The notes below the pieces were generated by a model. The model had not been told where the DNA came from and did no database searches. It saw only the letters and a list, made by a program, of their open reading frames with translations. A program made the position numbers and the translations under genes. From an uncultured Bacteroides sp. (GTDB lineage Bacteria; Bacteroidota; Bacteroidia; Bacteroidales; Bacteroidaceae), in NCBI GenBank assembly GCA_900551645.1, contig URWP01000109.1:1-8652 (forward strand): a stretch of DNA of 8,652 nucleotides, written 5' to 3'. Positions 1 to 6,400 of this stretch are shown here, piece by piece (position 1 is the stretch's first letter; each line of letters opens with the position of its first letter).

Positions 1-197
1 CCGGGGCTTTTTTTATACCCTGACGGAAAGGGGCCAAGGGCATTATATAAGAGTCAACGTAACAAATGGATTAGGAAATTGTTAACTTCATTGATAGACT
101 GTTCAATTAATGCTGCTTTCGAATCATTTAATGGAAAAATCAAGTACTTCAAATCATAATTCAGAGGAGTAAAGGACAGGCCTTCTGATTGGCTAAA
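1..197 (+). pseudogene. Decayed C-terminal remnant of an ISL3/ISAon1-like DDE transposase (runs off left edge)
   Basis: Frame 1 is open from the window edge to a TAA at 157-159. Its end reads NAAFESFNGKIKYFKS, followed after the stop, in the same frame, by FRGVKD (160-177). As I recall the family, ISL3/ISAon1-like transposases of Bacteroidetes end with an ESFNxKIKxFRxxFRGVxD block and then a FFLFRLAKI-like tail. The stop falls where that block often has Gln, so a single CAA-to-TAA change would explain it. Five bases later a different frame gives F-stop-LAK (183-197), which resembles the rest of the tail after a short deletion and a CGA-to-TGA change. The residues before about position 60 do not obviously match the family. 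I infer an inactive insertion-sequence remnant. The rest of the element, its terminal repeats and any target duplication are not visible. The alignment is from memory, so family assignment is moderate. Confidence 0.55.
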
Positions 198-244
198 AAA
201 TAATGTTTGGGAATAAATGTCTATTGACTTGAGATTATAAAAAC

Positions 245-282
245 GCCTGCTAGAAAAATTCAAAAACATTTTTCTAGCAGGC
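245..282 (-). terminator. Intrinsic terminator of nadB, possibly bidirectional
   Basis: A perfect 14-bp inverted repeat has arms at 245-258 (GCCTGCTAGAAAAA) and 269-282, with a 10-nt loop. It lies 29 nt past the nadB stop. Read on the minus strand the hairpin is followed by GTTTTTATAATC, a short U-rich tail. Read on the plus strand it is followed by ATTTATTTTC, so it could also stop transcription from the broken transposase side. Confidence 0.8.
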
Positions 283-311
283 ATTTATTTTCAGTCTAGA
301 GAGAATATTTT

Positions 312-1889
312 TTATTCTTGCTGTGCATGATGTGGATAATCGATAGTATAGTGCAATCCACGGCTTTCTTTGCGTTCCATAGCTTGTCTGGTGATCAGAT
401 ATCCCACATTAATCATATTACGCAATTCACAAATCTCGCGAGAAGCCTTTACGCGCTTAAATAAGCGTTCTGTTTCTTCATAGAGTATGTCCAGCCTGTT
501 CCAGGCACGAACGAGTCGGAGATTGCTTCGTACGATGCCTACATAGGCTTCCATAATCTGATTGACTTCCTTCATGCTTTGGGTAATCAGAATACGTTCT
601 TCATTTGATATAGTTCCTTCAGCATTCCATTCAGGAATATCTTCATTAAAATCGTAGCGGTCTAGAACACTGATAGCGTGTTTAGCGGCTGCATCGGCAT
701 ATACCACAGCTTCAATCAATGAATTTGAAGCTAAACGATTTCCTCCATGCAGACCAGTGCATGAACATTCACCGATAGCATATAGCCGTTTGATGCTGGA
801 TTGTCCGTCTAAGTCTACTTTGATACCTCCGCACAGATAATGTGCAGCTGGTGCTACTGGAATATAGTCTTTGGTAATATCAATTCCTAGGCTCAGACAT
901 TTCTTGTAGATATTTGGGAAATGCTTCTTGGTTTCTTCCGGATCTTTGTGTGTTACATCCAGGTATACATGGTCTTCTCCACGTAGTTTCATTTCGCTGT
1001 CGATTGCTCTTGCTACAATGTCTCGTGGAGCAAGTGACAGACGTGGGTCATATTTCTGCATGAATTCTTCTCCGGCAAGATTTTTCAGTACAGCACCATA
1101 TCCTCGCATGGCTTCTGTTATCAGGAAGCTAGGGCGGTCTCCCGGGTGATATAATGCTGTAGGGTGGAATTGGATAAATTCCATGTCTTTTACTACACCT
1201 TTGGCACGGTAAACCATGGCGATGCCGTCGCCTGTAGCTACCAATGGGTTTGTTGTATGATTGTATACAGCTTCACACCCTCCTGTAGCCATTACAGTTA
1301 CTTTGGAAAGGAAAGTATCTACTTCACCGGTAGCTTCGTTCAGTACATAGGCTCCAAAACATTTGATTCCTGGTGTATGACGGGTGACGATAATTCCCTG
1401 ATGATGTTGGGTAATGATTTCTACTGCATAGAAGTTGCTGAATACCGTAATGTTAGGGTGTTTTTTAACTGTTTCAATCAGGCTTGTTTGAATTTCTGCA
1501 CCGGTATTGTCCTTGTGATGAAGGATTCGGAACTCAGAATGTCCGCCTTCCCGATGCAAGTCAAATTCTCCGTTTTCCTTCTTGTCGAAGTCCACTCCCC
1601 ATTTGATTAATTCTTCAATTTGGGCAGGAGCATTCTTCACAACTTTTTCTACGGCGGCTGGATCACTTATCCAGTCACCTGCTACCATGGTATCGTGGAT
1701 ATGTTTTTCGAAGTCGTCTACTTTCAGATTTGTTACAGAGGCAATACCTCCTTGTGCATAGTAAGTATTTGCTTCTTCCAGTCCGGCTTTGCATATCAGT
1801 GCAACCGAACCTTTATGCGCAACTTTCAGCGCAAAGCTCATTCCGGCAATTCCTGAACCGATAACGAGAAAATCGAATTTCCTTATCAT
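312..1889 (-). CDS. nadB: L-aspartate oxidase
   Basis: This 525-residue flavoprotein oxidises L-aspartate to iminoaspartate in the cytoplasm, the first step of de novo NAD synthesis; quinolinate synthase NadA uses the product. It belongs to the fumarate reductase/succinate dehydrogenase flavoprotein family, and in an anaerobe fumarate is the likely electron acceptor (family knowledge). Visible motifs are the N-terminal FAD dinucleotide fold GSGIAGMS (11-18), AQGGIA (45-50), HREGGHSEFRILH (112-124), QFHPTALYHPGDRP (240-253), APRDIVARAID (287-297), APAAHYLCGG (346-355) and GLHGGNRLASNSLIEA (379-394). The HREGG block, H242, R289 and H350 sit in the positions expected for the active site. A helical C-terminal domain follows (about 430-510). 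Length is normal for the family and the start gives the FAD fold at the usual distance. It is transcribed alone, divergently from the membrane-protein genes; nadA and nadC are not in the window. Confidence 0.96.
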   Translation of the reverse strand: MIRKFDFLVIGSGIAGMSFALKVAHKGSVALICKAGLEEANTYYAQGGIASVTNLKVDDFEKHIHDTMVAGDWISDPAAVEKVVKNAPAQIEELIKWGVDFDKKENGEFDLHREGGHSEFRILHHKDNTGAEIQTSLIETVKKHPNITVFSNFYAVEIITQHHQGIIVTRHTPGIKCFGAYVLNEATGEVDTFLSKVTVMATGGCEAVYNHTTNPLVATGDGIAMVYRAKGVVKDMEFIQFHPTALYHPGDRPSFLITEAMRGYGAVLKNLAGEEFMQKYDPRLSLAPRDIVARAIDSEMKLRGEDHVYLDVTHKDPEETKKHFPNIYKKCLSLGIDITKDYIPVAPAAHYLCGGIKVDLDGQSSIKRLYAIGECSCTGLHGGNRLASNSLIEAVVYADAAAKHAISVLDRYDFNEDIPEWNAEGTISNEERILITQSMKEVNQIMEAYVGIVRSNLRLVRAWNRLDILYEETERLFKRVKASREICELRNMINVGYLITRQAMERKESRGLHYTIDYPHHAQQE

Positions 1890-1908
1890 AGTGTGTGTAT
1901 ATATATTA

Positions 1909-1916
1909 CAAAACTA
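1909..1916 (-). promoter_or_regulatory. nadB: Candidate Bacteroides-type -7 promoter box for nadB
   Basis: On the minus strand these bases read TAGTTTTG, an exact match to the Bacteroides -7 consensus TAnnTTTG, 19 nt upstream of the nadB ATG. No TTTG -33 box is visible at the usual 19-21-bp spacing. The implied 5' leader would be only about a dozen bases and would contain an alternating TA/CA tract. Placement is plausible but rests on one short motif in AT-rich DNA. Confidence 0.35.
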
Positions 1917-2064
1917 CAAAAAAATTATCCGATATTTATTCATACAACTTTTTTTTTACGTAGATAAGTCTGTAGAAATTGCACATTTTATAAAAAAATG
2001 GGCATTCTTTATTTGATTTCCTCAGATTTTATATAACTTCACGGAAAATAAAGTCTTATAATCT

Positions 2065-2493
2065 ATGGATAGAATCTTTCATCCTCGTATCGGTTGGTGG
2101 TATTGGTTGTTGATAGCTGCTACTTCCGGCTTTTTGTTTTATTTCTTCTGGGAACATCATACACTGATGATGCTGATATTGGCTGTCTGTGTTGTTTTCG
2201 AAATAGAAATGCTTATTCATACACGCTATATTATTTCTGCTGACAATCACCTTCGGATAGAAACCGGGCGTTTTGTAAGAAATTCTACTATTGAACTGGA
2301 GCGCATTGTTCGTATTCGGAAAGTCCGTTCACTGGTTTTTTGGGCACCGGCTCTTTCGTTTGACCGATTAGAGATTATTTGTGAGAAGAAATCGGGGAAT
2401 GGTACAGCTTCGGTGTTGATTGCACCACAGAATCCGGATGATTTCATTCATTGGCTGTTGAAGCGAAACAGTCAGATTCAAATCGATATTTAA
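2065..2493 (+). CDS. Small two-helix membrane protein with bacterial PH-like domain
   Basis: The protein has 142 residues. Two hydrophobic segments (about 11-29 and 33-51) form a hairpin near the N-terminus. They are followed by a soluble domain at about 53-134. The pattern TRYIISADNHLRIETG, then IELERIVRIRKV, then FDRLEIICE, and finally APQNPDDFIHWLL matches bacterial PH-like domains of the DUF1200/bPH_4 type: a beta-rich body with a closing helix introduced by a P-x-x-P-D-x-F motif. Both ends of the hairpin are probably cytoplasmic, placing the domain at the inner face of the membrane (inferred). No enzyme motif is visible and members of this family have no settled function. It is the first gene of a plus-strand run, divergent from nadB, and is followed 15 nt later by a protein of the same layout. 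No Shine-Dalgarno sequence precedes the ATG, as is usual in Bacteroidetes. Confident as a gene, moderate as a PH-domain protein. Confidence 0.85.
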   Translation: MDRIFHPRIGWWYWLLIAATSGFLFYFFWEHHTLMMLILAVCVVFEIEMLIHTRYIISADNHLRIETGRFVRNSTIELERIVRIRKVRSLVFWAPALSFDRLEIICEKKSGNGTASVLIAPQNPDDFIHWLLKRNSQIQIDI

Positions 2494-2508
2494 CTCATTT
2501 CAATATTT

Positions 2509-2901
2509 ATGGTACGAAACTTTAAAATTAAACGAACTCCTCCCAGAGTATGGATAGGAGTTATTATCGTGATTTTCGCTTTCATTTTAGTGGCTTGGAG
2601 TACAGATAGCTATTACGGTCTTATTCCGATTATTTTTCCAGTTTTGTTGTTGATAGATGAGCTTTTGGCTAAGGTACAAGTTCAGGAGAACGGAGATATC
2701 TGGTTGAAAAGAGGTTTCAGTGGCAGTGTAAAAGCCTATGGAGTCATTCGGGTAGCAAGGCGTAAGAAGGCGTTTTTTAGAGGTCGTATCGTGGTTTATT
2801 ATACCAAAGGATTTATCAGTTTTGATTTGGCCGATGAAGAAGGTTTTTTGCGTTATGCTAAAGAATTGAATCCACGGGCCATTTTTGTAGAAGAAAACTA
2901 A
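2509..2901 (+). CDS. Small two-helix membrane protein, PH-like layout, function unknown
   Basis: The protein has 130 residues. It begins with a short basic N-terminus (MVRNFKIKRTPPR) followed by two hydrophobic segments at about 14-30 and 37-50. A soluble tail at about 55-125 alternates short beta-like strands (KVQVQENGDIWLKRG, GRIVVYYTKGFISFDL) and ends with a helix (DEEGFLRYAKEL). This order matches that of the upstream protein, although little sequence identity is seen by eye. I infer a diverged PH-like partner or paralogue, and do not recognise a named family. The basic N-terminus suggests the ends lie in the cytoplasm. The gene starts 15 nt after the preceding stop, so co-transcription is very likely, and a 45-nt gap leads to the dehydrogenase gene with no clear terminator between them. 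Confidence 0.8.
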   Translation: MVRNFKIKRTPPRVWIGVIIVIFAFILVAWSTDSYYGLIPIIFPVLLLIDELLAKVQVQENGDIWLKRGFSGSVKAYGVIRVARRKKAFFRGRIVVYYTKGFISFDLADEEGFLRYAKELNPRAIFVEEN

Positions 2902-2946
2902 AAAGGTTTTTCGTCGGAAAATCCATTAACCATAAAATCTGAATCC

Positions 2947-4290
2947 ATGAAATATCAAGTTGCTATAATAGGTGGAGGTCCTGCAGGATATACAGCTGCC
3001 GAGTTGGCTGGAAAAGCGGGATTGAGTGTTGTGTTGTTCGAAAAGAACAGTTTGGGAGGTGTCTGCCTGAATGAAGGATGTATTCCTACCAAAACTTTGT
3101 TGTATTCAGCCAAAATATATGATTCAGCCAAGCATGCTTCCAAATATGCAGTACAGGTATCTGATGTTTCGGTTGATTTGCCGAAAGTGGTATCCCGTAA
3201 GAATAAAGTAGTCCGGAAATTAGTCTTGGGAATCAAGGCACGTCTGATGGCTGCCCAAGTAACTATTGTTACGGGCGAAGCTTATATTGTAGATTCTCAT
3301 ACTATCCAGTGTGGAGCAGAATCTTATCAATGTGAGAAACTGATTATTTGTACGGGGAGCGAAACATTTATTCCACAGATACCAGGAATTGAACAGGTGA
3401 ATTATTGGACACACCGGAATGCATTGGATGCAAAGGAGCTTCCTGCATCGCTTGCAATTGTAGGAGGAGGAGTCATAGGAATGGAATTTGCTTCTTTTTT
3501 CAATAGTCTGGGAGTCCAGGTGACAGTTATTGAAATGCTGGGTGAGATTCTGGGAGGAATTGATCATGAACTGGCAGCTCTGTTGCGTACAGAATATGCT
3601 AAACGGGGGGTAAAATTCCTGTTGAGTGCAAAAGTAGTTGGAGTAACAGAAAATGAAGGAAATATACAGATAAGAGTTGAACATCCGGATGGTCCGATGA
3701 CGGTAGAAGCTGAAAAGTTATTGATGAGTGTCGGTAGAAGACCTGTTATGAAAGGATTTGGTCTGGAGAATCTGAACCTGGAACTGACAGCCCGTAATCA
3801 GGTTAAGGTAGACGAGCATATGGAAACTTCTGTTTCAGGTGTATATGCATGTGGTGATTTGAACGGGAAATCCATGTTGGCCCATACGGCAGTCCGTGAA
3901 GCGGAGGTGGCTGTTCACCATATTCTGGGAGAAACAGATACCATGAGTTACCGTGCTATTCCGAGTGTGGTCTATACAAATCCGGAAATAGCTTCGGTAG
4001 GAGCCAGTGAAGAATTTTTGCAGATAACTGGTTTTTCATATCGGATTATTCGTTTGCCGATGACGTATTCTGGCCGTTTTGTGGCAGAAAATGAAGGGAC
4101 GAATGGTGTTTGTAAAGCGTTGGTAGACGACGAGGGGCGTTTGTTGGGAGTACATTTGTTAGGAAATCCGGCATCCGAACTGATTGTAGCAGCTGGGATG
4201 ATGATAGAAGATCATCGGAAGTATGCCGAATGGAAACGGTATGTATTTCCGCATCCTACCGTTGGAGAAATCTTTAAGGAGCTGGAATAA
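2947..4290 (+). CDS. lpdA: Dihydrolipoyl dehydrogenase (E3-type flavoprotein disulfide oxidoreductase)
   Basis: This 447-residue cytoplasmic flavoenzyme reoxidises dihydrolipoamide on 2-oxoacid dehydrogenase complexes or glycine-cleavage H protein, passing electrons to NAD+. The FAD fold GGGPAG is at 9-14. The redox-active disulfide is CLNEGC (C40, C45) followed by PTKTLLYSAK. The NAD-binding fold GGGVIG is at 173-178, ending in the acidic E197 region. The second FAD motif is GVYACGDLNG (298-307). The C-terminal interface domain ends with HPTVGE (H436, E441), the catalytic His-Glu pair. The HPT-x-x-E signature favours lipoamide dehydrogenase over mercuric reductase or glutathione reductase. 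It is somewhat shorter than the usual 460-475 residues. The usual HxHP is FPHP here, which leaves the catalytic His in place. No E1, E2, lipoyl-protein or gcv gene is in the window, so its partner complex is unknown. Its stop is 3 nt before the next ATG, suggesting coupled translation. Confidence 0.9.
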   Translation: MKYQVAIIGGGPAGYTAAELAGKAGLSVVLFEKNSLGGVCLNEGCIPTKTLLYSAKIYDSAKHASKYAVQVSDVSVDLPKVVSRKNKVVRKLVLGIKARLMAAQVTIVTGEAYIVDSHTIQCGAESYQCEKLIICTGSETFIPQIPGIEQVNYWTHRNALDAKELPASLAIVGGGVIGMEFASFFNSLGVQVTVIEMLGEILGGIDHELAALLRTEYAKRGVKFLLSAKVVGVTENEGNIQIRVEHPDGPMTVEAEKLLMSVGRRPVMKGFGLENLNLELTARNQVKVDEHMETSVSGVYACGDLNGKSMLAHTAVREAEVAVHHILGETDTMSYRAIPSVVYTNPEIASVGASEEFLQITGFSYRIIRLPMTYSGRFVAENEGTNGVCKALVDDEGRLLGVHLLGNPASELIVAAGMMIEDHRKYAEWKRYVFPHPTVGEIFKELE

Positions 4291-4293
4291 TCA

Positions 4294-5700
4294 ATGGAAA
4301 TACGTCAGATAGGAGTTTTCTTTGTATGTTGGCTAATGTCTATGCTGACCGGAATGGCTCAGAACTGGACCGGGCGGTTAGGGCAGTTCCTGGACAAGTC
4401 TTCGTTGTTGGAAACTTCAGAAGTTGGAGTCATGGTGTACGATTTGACCTCCGATAGCCTGGTATTTGCCCATCAGGCTGATAAATTGTACCGTCCGGCT
4501 TCTACAGAAAAAATCATTACTTCCGTCACGGCATTGGCAACGTTAGGAACCGATTATCCTTTCGTTACACAGGTAGCTTATACAGGAGAAGTAAAAGACA
4601 GTATTCTGAAAGGCGATGTGTACGTAATCGGTGCTTTCGATCCGGTATTTATGGAAAAAGATCTGGAACGGTTTTCCGATACGTTGGCAGAAAAGGGCAT
4701 CCGTCGGATAGAAGGGAAACTGATAGGAGATGTATCGCTGATGGATTCAGTGTATTGGGGGCCGGGATGGTCGTGGGACGACACACCCTATTCATTCCAA
4801 CCTTATTTGTCTCCGTTGATGTTGAACAGGGGATGTGTAGAGGTGACTGTTGAACCTGCAGCCAAAGGGCTTCAGGGCACAGTAGAGGTATCTCCCTTGT
4901 CCGATTATTATCAGGTAGAGAACCGTTCGGTCAGTCGTACTCCGTCAGCCGGTAAACTGGTCATTACACGCGATTGGCTAGAGCAGGGAAACCGTATTCA
5001 GGTGAGTGGTTGTATTTCTGTCAAGCGGACAAAAACATTGAATCTGTATAATTCCAAGGCTTTCTTTCTGAAAACGTTCCGTTATCAGCTGAGCCAGCGT
5101 GGAATTCAGGTAGATAGTCTGGATTATGGTGATTGTCCGGCAGAGGCCCGGGAGTTAGTATGTTGTATTCATCCTTTGACGGACGTATTGAAAGTGACAT
5201 TGAAAAAGAGTGATAATCTGGCTGCAGAGGCTTTGTTTTATCATGTAGGCAAGCATTGTACAAGAAAAGAACGTTCTCTAAGTAATGCAGACGGACAAAC
5301 GGGTATTTTGAAATATATGAAGGAGTTGACAGGAATGAATCCTGACCAGTTCAGTATAGCCGACGGAAGTGGAGTTTCTTTGTACAATTATGTATCTCCT
5401 CATTTATTATTAAGTTACCTGAATTATGCATACCGTCATCCGGCTGTGTTCCAGCCTTTCTACGACTGTCTGCCGATAGCTGGGATAGATGGGACACTGG
5501 CCAATCGGATGAAGAAGGGAAAGGCTTATCGGAATGTACGTGCCAAGACCGGAACTGTAACCGGTGTCTCTTCTCTGGCTGGCTATGTGAAAGCCATTAA
5601 CGGCCACTGGCTTTCTTTCGTCATCATCAATCAGAATGTACTGAAGGGCAGGCAGGCCCGTCTTTTTCAGGATGAGTTGTGCGAAATATTGGCTAACTGA
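4294..5700 (+). CDS. dacB: D-alanyl-D-alanine carboxypeptidase/endopeptidase, PBP4 type (peptidase S13)
   Basis: This 468-residue periplasmic penicillin-binding protein removes the terminal D-Ala of peptidoglycan stem peptides and can cut D-Ala-meso-DAP cross-links. The N-terminus has a signal peptide: hydrophobic core at about 7-20, likely cleavage after MA (residue 22), leaving Gln as the next residue as is common in Bacteroidetes exports. The three serine-acylase motifs are all intact: SxxK as STEK (S70, K73), SxN as SDN (306-308) and KTG (418-420). The large insert between the first two motifs (about 100-300, with GWSWDDTPYSFQPYLSPL) is typical of S13 class-C enzymes, as is DGSGVS (357-362). 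The length is normal. The gene follows lpdA after 3 nt, with no functional link known to me, and ends before a strong hairpin terminator. It looks like the last gene of the plus-strand run. Confidence 0.95.
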   Translation: MEIRQIGVFFVCWLMSMLTGMAQNWTGRLGQFLDKSSLLETSEVGVMVYDLTSDSLVFAHQADKLYRPASTEKIITSVTALATLGTDYPFVTQVAYTGEVKDSILKGDVYVIGAFDPVFMEKDLERFSDTLAEKGIRRIEGKLIGDVSLMDSVYWGPGWSWDDTPYSFQPYLSPLMLNRGCVEVTVEPAAKGLQGTVEVSPLSDYYQVENRSVSRTPSAGKLVITRDWLEQGNRIQVSGCISVKRTKTLNLYNSKAFFLKTFRYQLSQRGIQVDSLDYGDCPAEARELVCCIHPLTDVLKVTLKKSDNLAAEALFYHVGKHCTRKERSLSNADGQTGILKYMKELTGMNPDQFSIADGSGVSLYNYVSPHLLLSYLNYAYRHPAVFQPFYDCLPIAGIDGTLANRMKKGKAYRNVRAKTGTVTGVSSLAGYVKAINGHWLSFVIINQNVLKGRQARLFQDELCEILAN

Positions 5701-5721
5701 TACCTGTATTCATATTGTATA

Positions 5722-5773
5722 AAATAGAATCGTCACAGAAATCCTTTCCAGGGTCTCTGTGACGATTTTATTT
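5722..5773. terminator. Bidirectional intrinsic terminator between convergent genes
   Basis: Arms at 5722-5739 and 5756-5773 form an 18-bp stem containing AATCGTCACAGA and its complement, with one G-T wobble at 5727. The 16-nt loop can add four further pairs (5741-5744 with 5751-5754). Both outer ends are A/T-rich, giving a T-rich tail in either direction. It sits 21 nt after the dacB stop and 8 nt beyond the deacetylase stop, and so serves both operons. Confidence 0.85.
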
Positions 5774-5781
5774 GGGCTGTA

Positions 5782-6393
5782 TTAATCGAATACCTTGAAT
5801 TCATATCCTTGTGCCAACAGCCATTCAATAGAGCGTGGTAGCGCATATTTCATGTTCTGTTCAGACTTCAGAGAGTCATGGAACGTGATGATAGAACCGT
5901 TCCGGACATATTGTTTGACTTTCTGGAATACCTGTGGACCGTTCAGCCTTTTACTGTAGTCGCGTGTTACCAGGTCCCACATCACGATACGATACTTGCG
6001 TTTCAGTATCCAATATTGAGGCCAGCGCATGTGACCGTGAGGAGGACGGAACAAGTCTGTATGCAGATACTCATTCGCTTTGTCTGTATTGGCAAGATAG
6101 TTCTTGCTCAGGAATTCGAATCCTCGGATATGGTTGAACGTATGGTTACCGATACGGTGTCCCCGTTCTACTACCATCTGATATTCCCTGGGATGTTTCC
6201 GGACATTGTCACCTACCATGAAGAAGGTAGCTTTTATCTGATATTTGTCCAGCAGGTCGAGTACCCAAGGAGTAATTTCCGGAATCGGTCCGTCATCGAA
6301 AGTCAGATAGACCGCTTTTACCTTCTTATCCATCCGCCAAAGGGCGTCCGGATAAAGAAGGCGTATCAGTTGCGGGGGTTGTTCTATAAACAT
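5782..6393 (-). CDS. Polysaccharide deacetylase, NodB/CE4 family
   Basis: This 203-residue protein is almost entirely a NodB homology domain, which removes acetyl (usually N-acetyl) groups from glycans in a metal-dependent reaction. Motif 1 is TFDDGP (31-36; D33 as likely base, D34 as metal ligand). Motif 2 is HTFNH (H84 and H88, metal ligands). Motif 3 is RPPHG (116-120). Motif 4 appears as WDLVTRDY (139-146), with Tyr where Trp is common. Motif 5 is TFHDS (170-174; H172, D173). All catalytic and metal residues are present. No signal peptide or membrane anchor is seen, so a cytoplasmic location, or export by an unrecognised route, is inferred. The first ATG is chosen because the segment MFIEQPPQLIRLLYP resembles N-termini I know from Bacteroidetes homologues; M21 is a less likely start. 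It begins 7 nt after the DUF2723 gene and is clearly co-transcribed with it. The substrate is unknown. Confidence 0.92.
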   Translation of the reverse strand: MFIEQPPQLIRLLYPDALWRMDKKVKAVYLTFDDGPIPEITPWVLDLLDKYQIKATFFMVGDNVRKHPREYQMVVERGHRIGNHTFNHIRGFEFLSKNYLANTDKANEYLHTDLFRPPHGHMRWPQYWILKRKYRIVMWDLVTRDYSKRLNGPQVFQKVKQYVRNGSIITFHDSLKSEQNMKYALPRSIEWLLAQGYEFKVFD

Positions 6394-6400
6394 GACGTTT

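Noticed and set aside
54..284. Minus-strand open frame of 76 codons
   Set aside because: Its ATG lies inside the right arm of the nadB terminator hairpin and it runs antisense to the transposase-like frame. The protein resembles nothing I recognise.
1986..2015. Possible promoter for the plus-strand run (TTTT, 18-bp gap, TTTATTTG)
   Set aside because: Both boxes differ from the Bacteroides TTTG/TAnnTTTG consensus and the spacer is very AT-rich, so a chance match is likely. A promoter must exist in the divergent spacer, but I cannot place it.
1164..2016. Several plus-strand frames antisense to nadB, one extending into the spacer
   Set aside because: They are shadows of nadB, with Cys/Phe/Tyr-rich low-quality translations and no start context or domain.
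2902..2946. Imperfect inverted repeat GGTTTTTC/GGAAAATCC before lpdA
   Set aside because: The stem needs a bulge and is not followed by a T-rich tail, so it is not convincing as a terminator or riboswitch.
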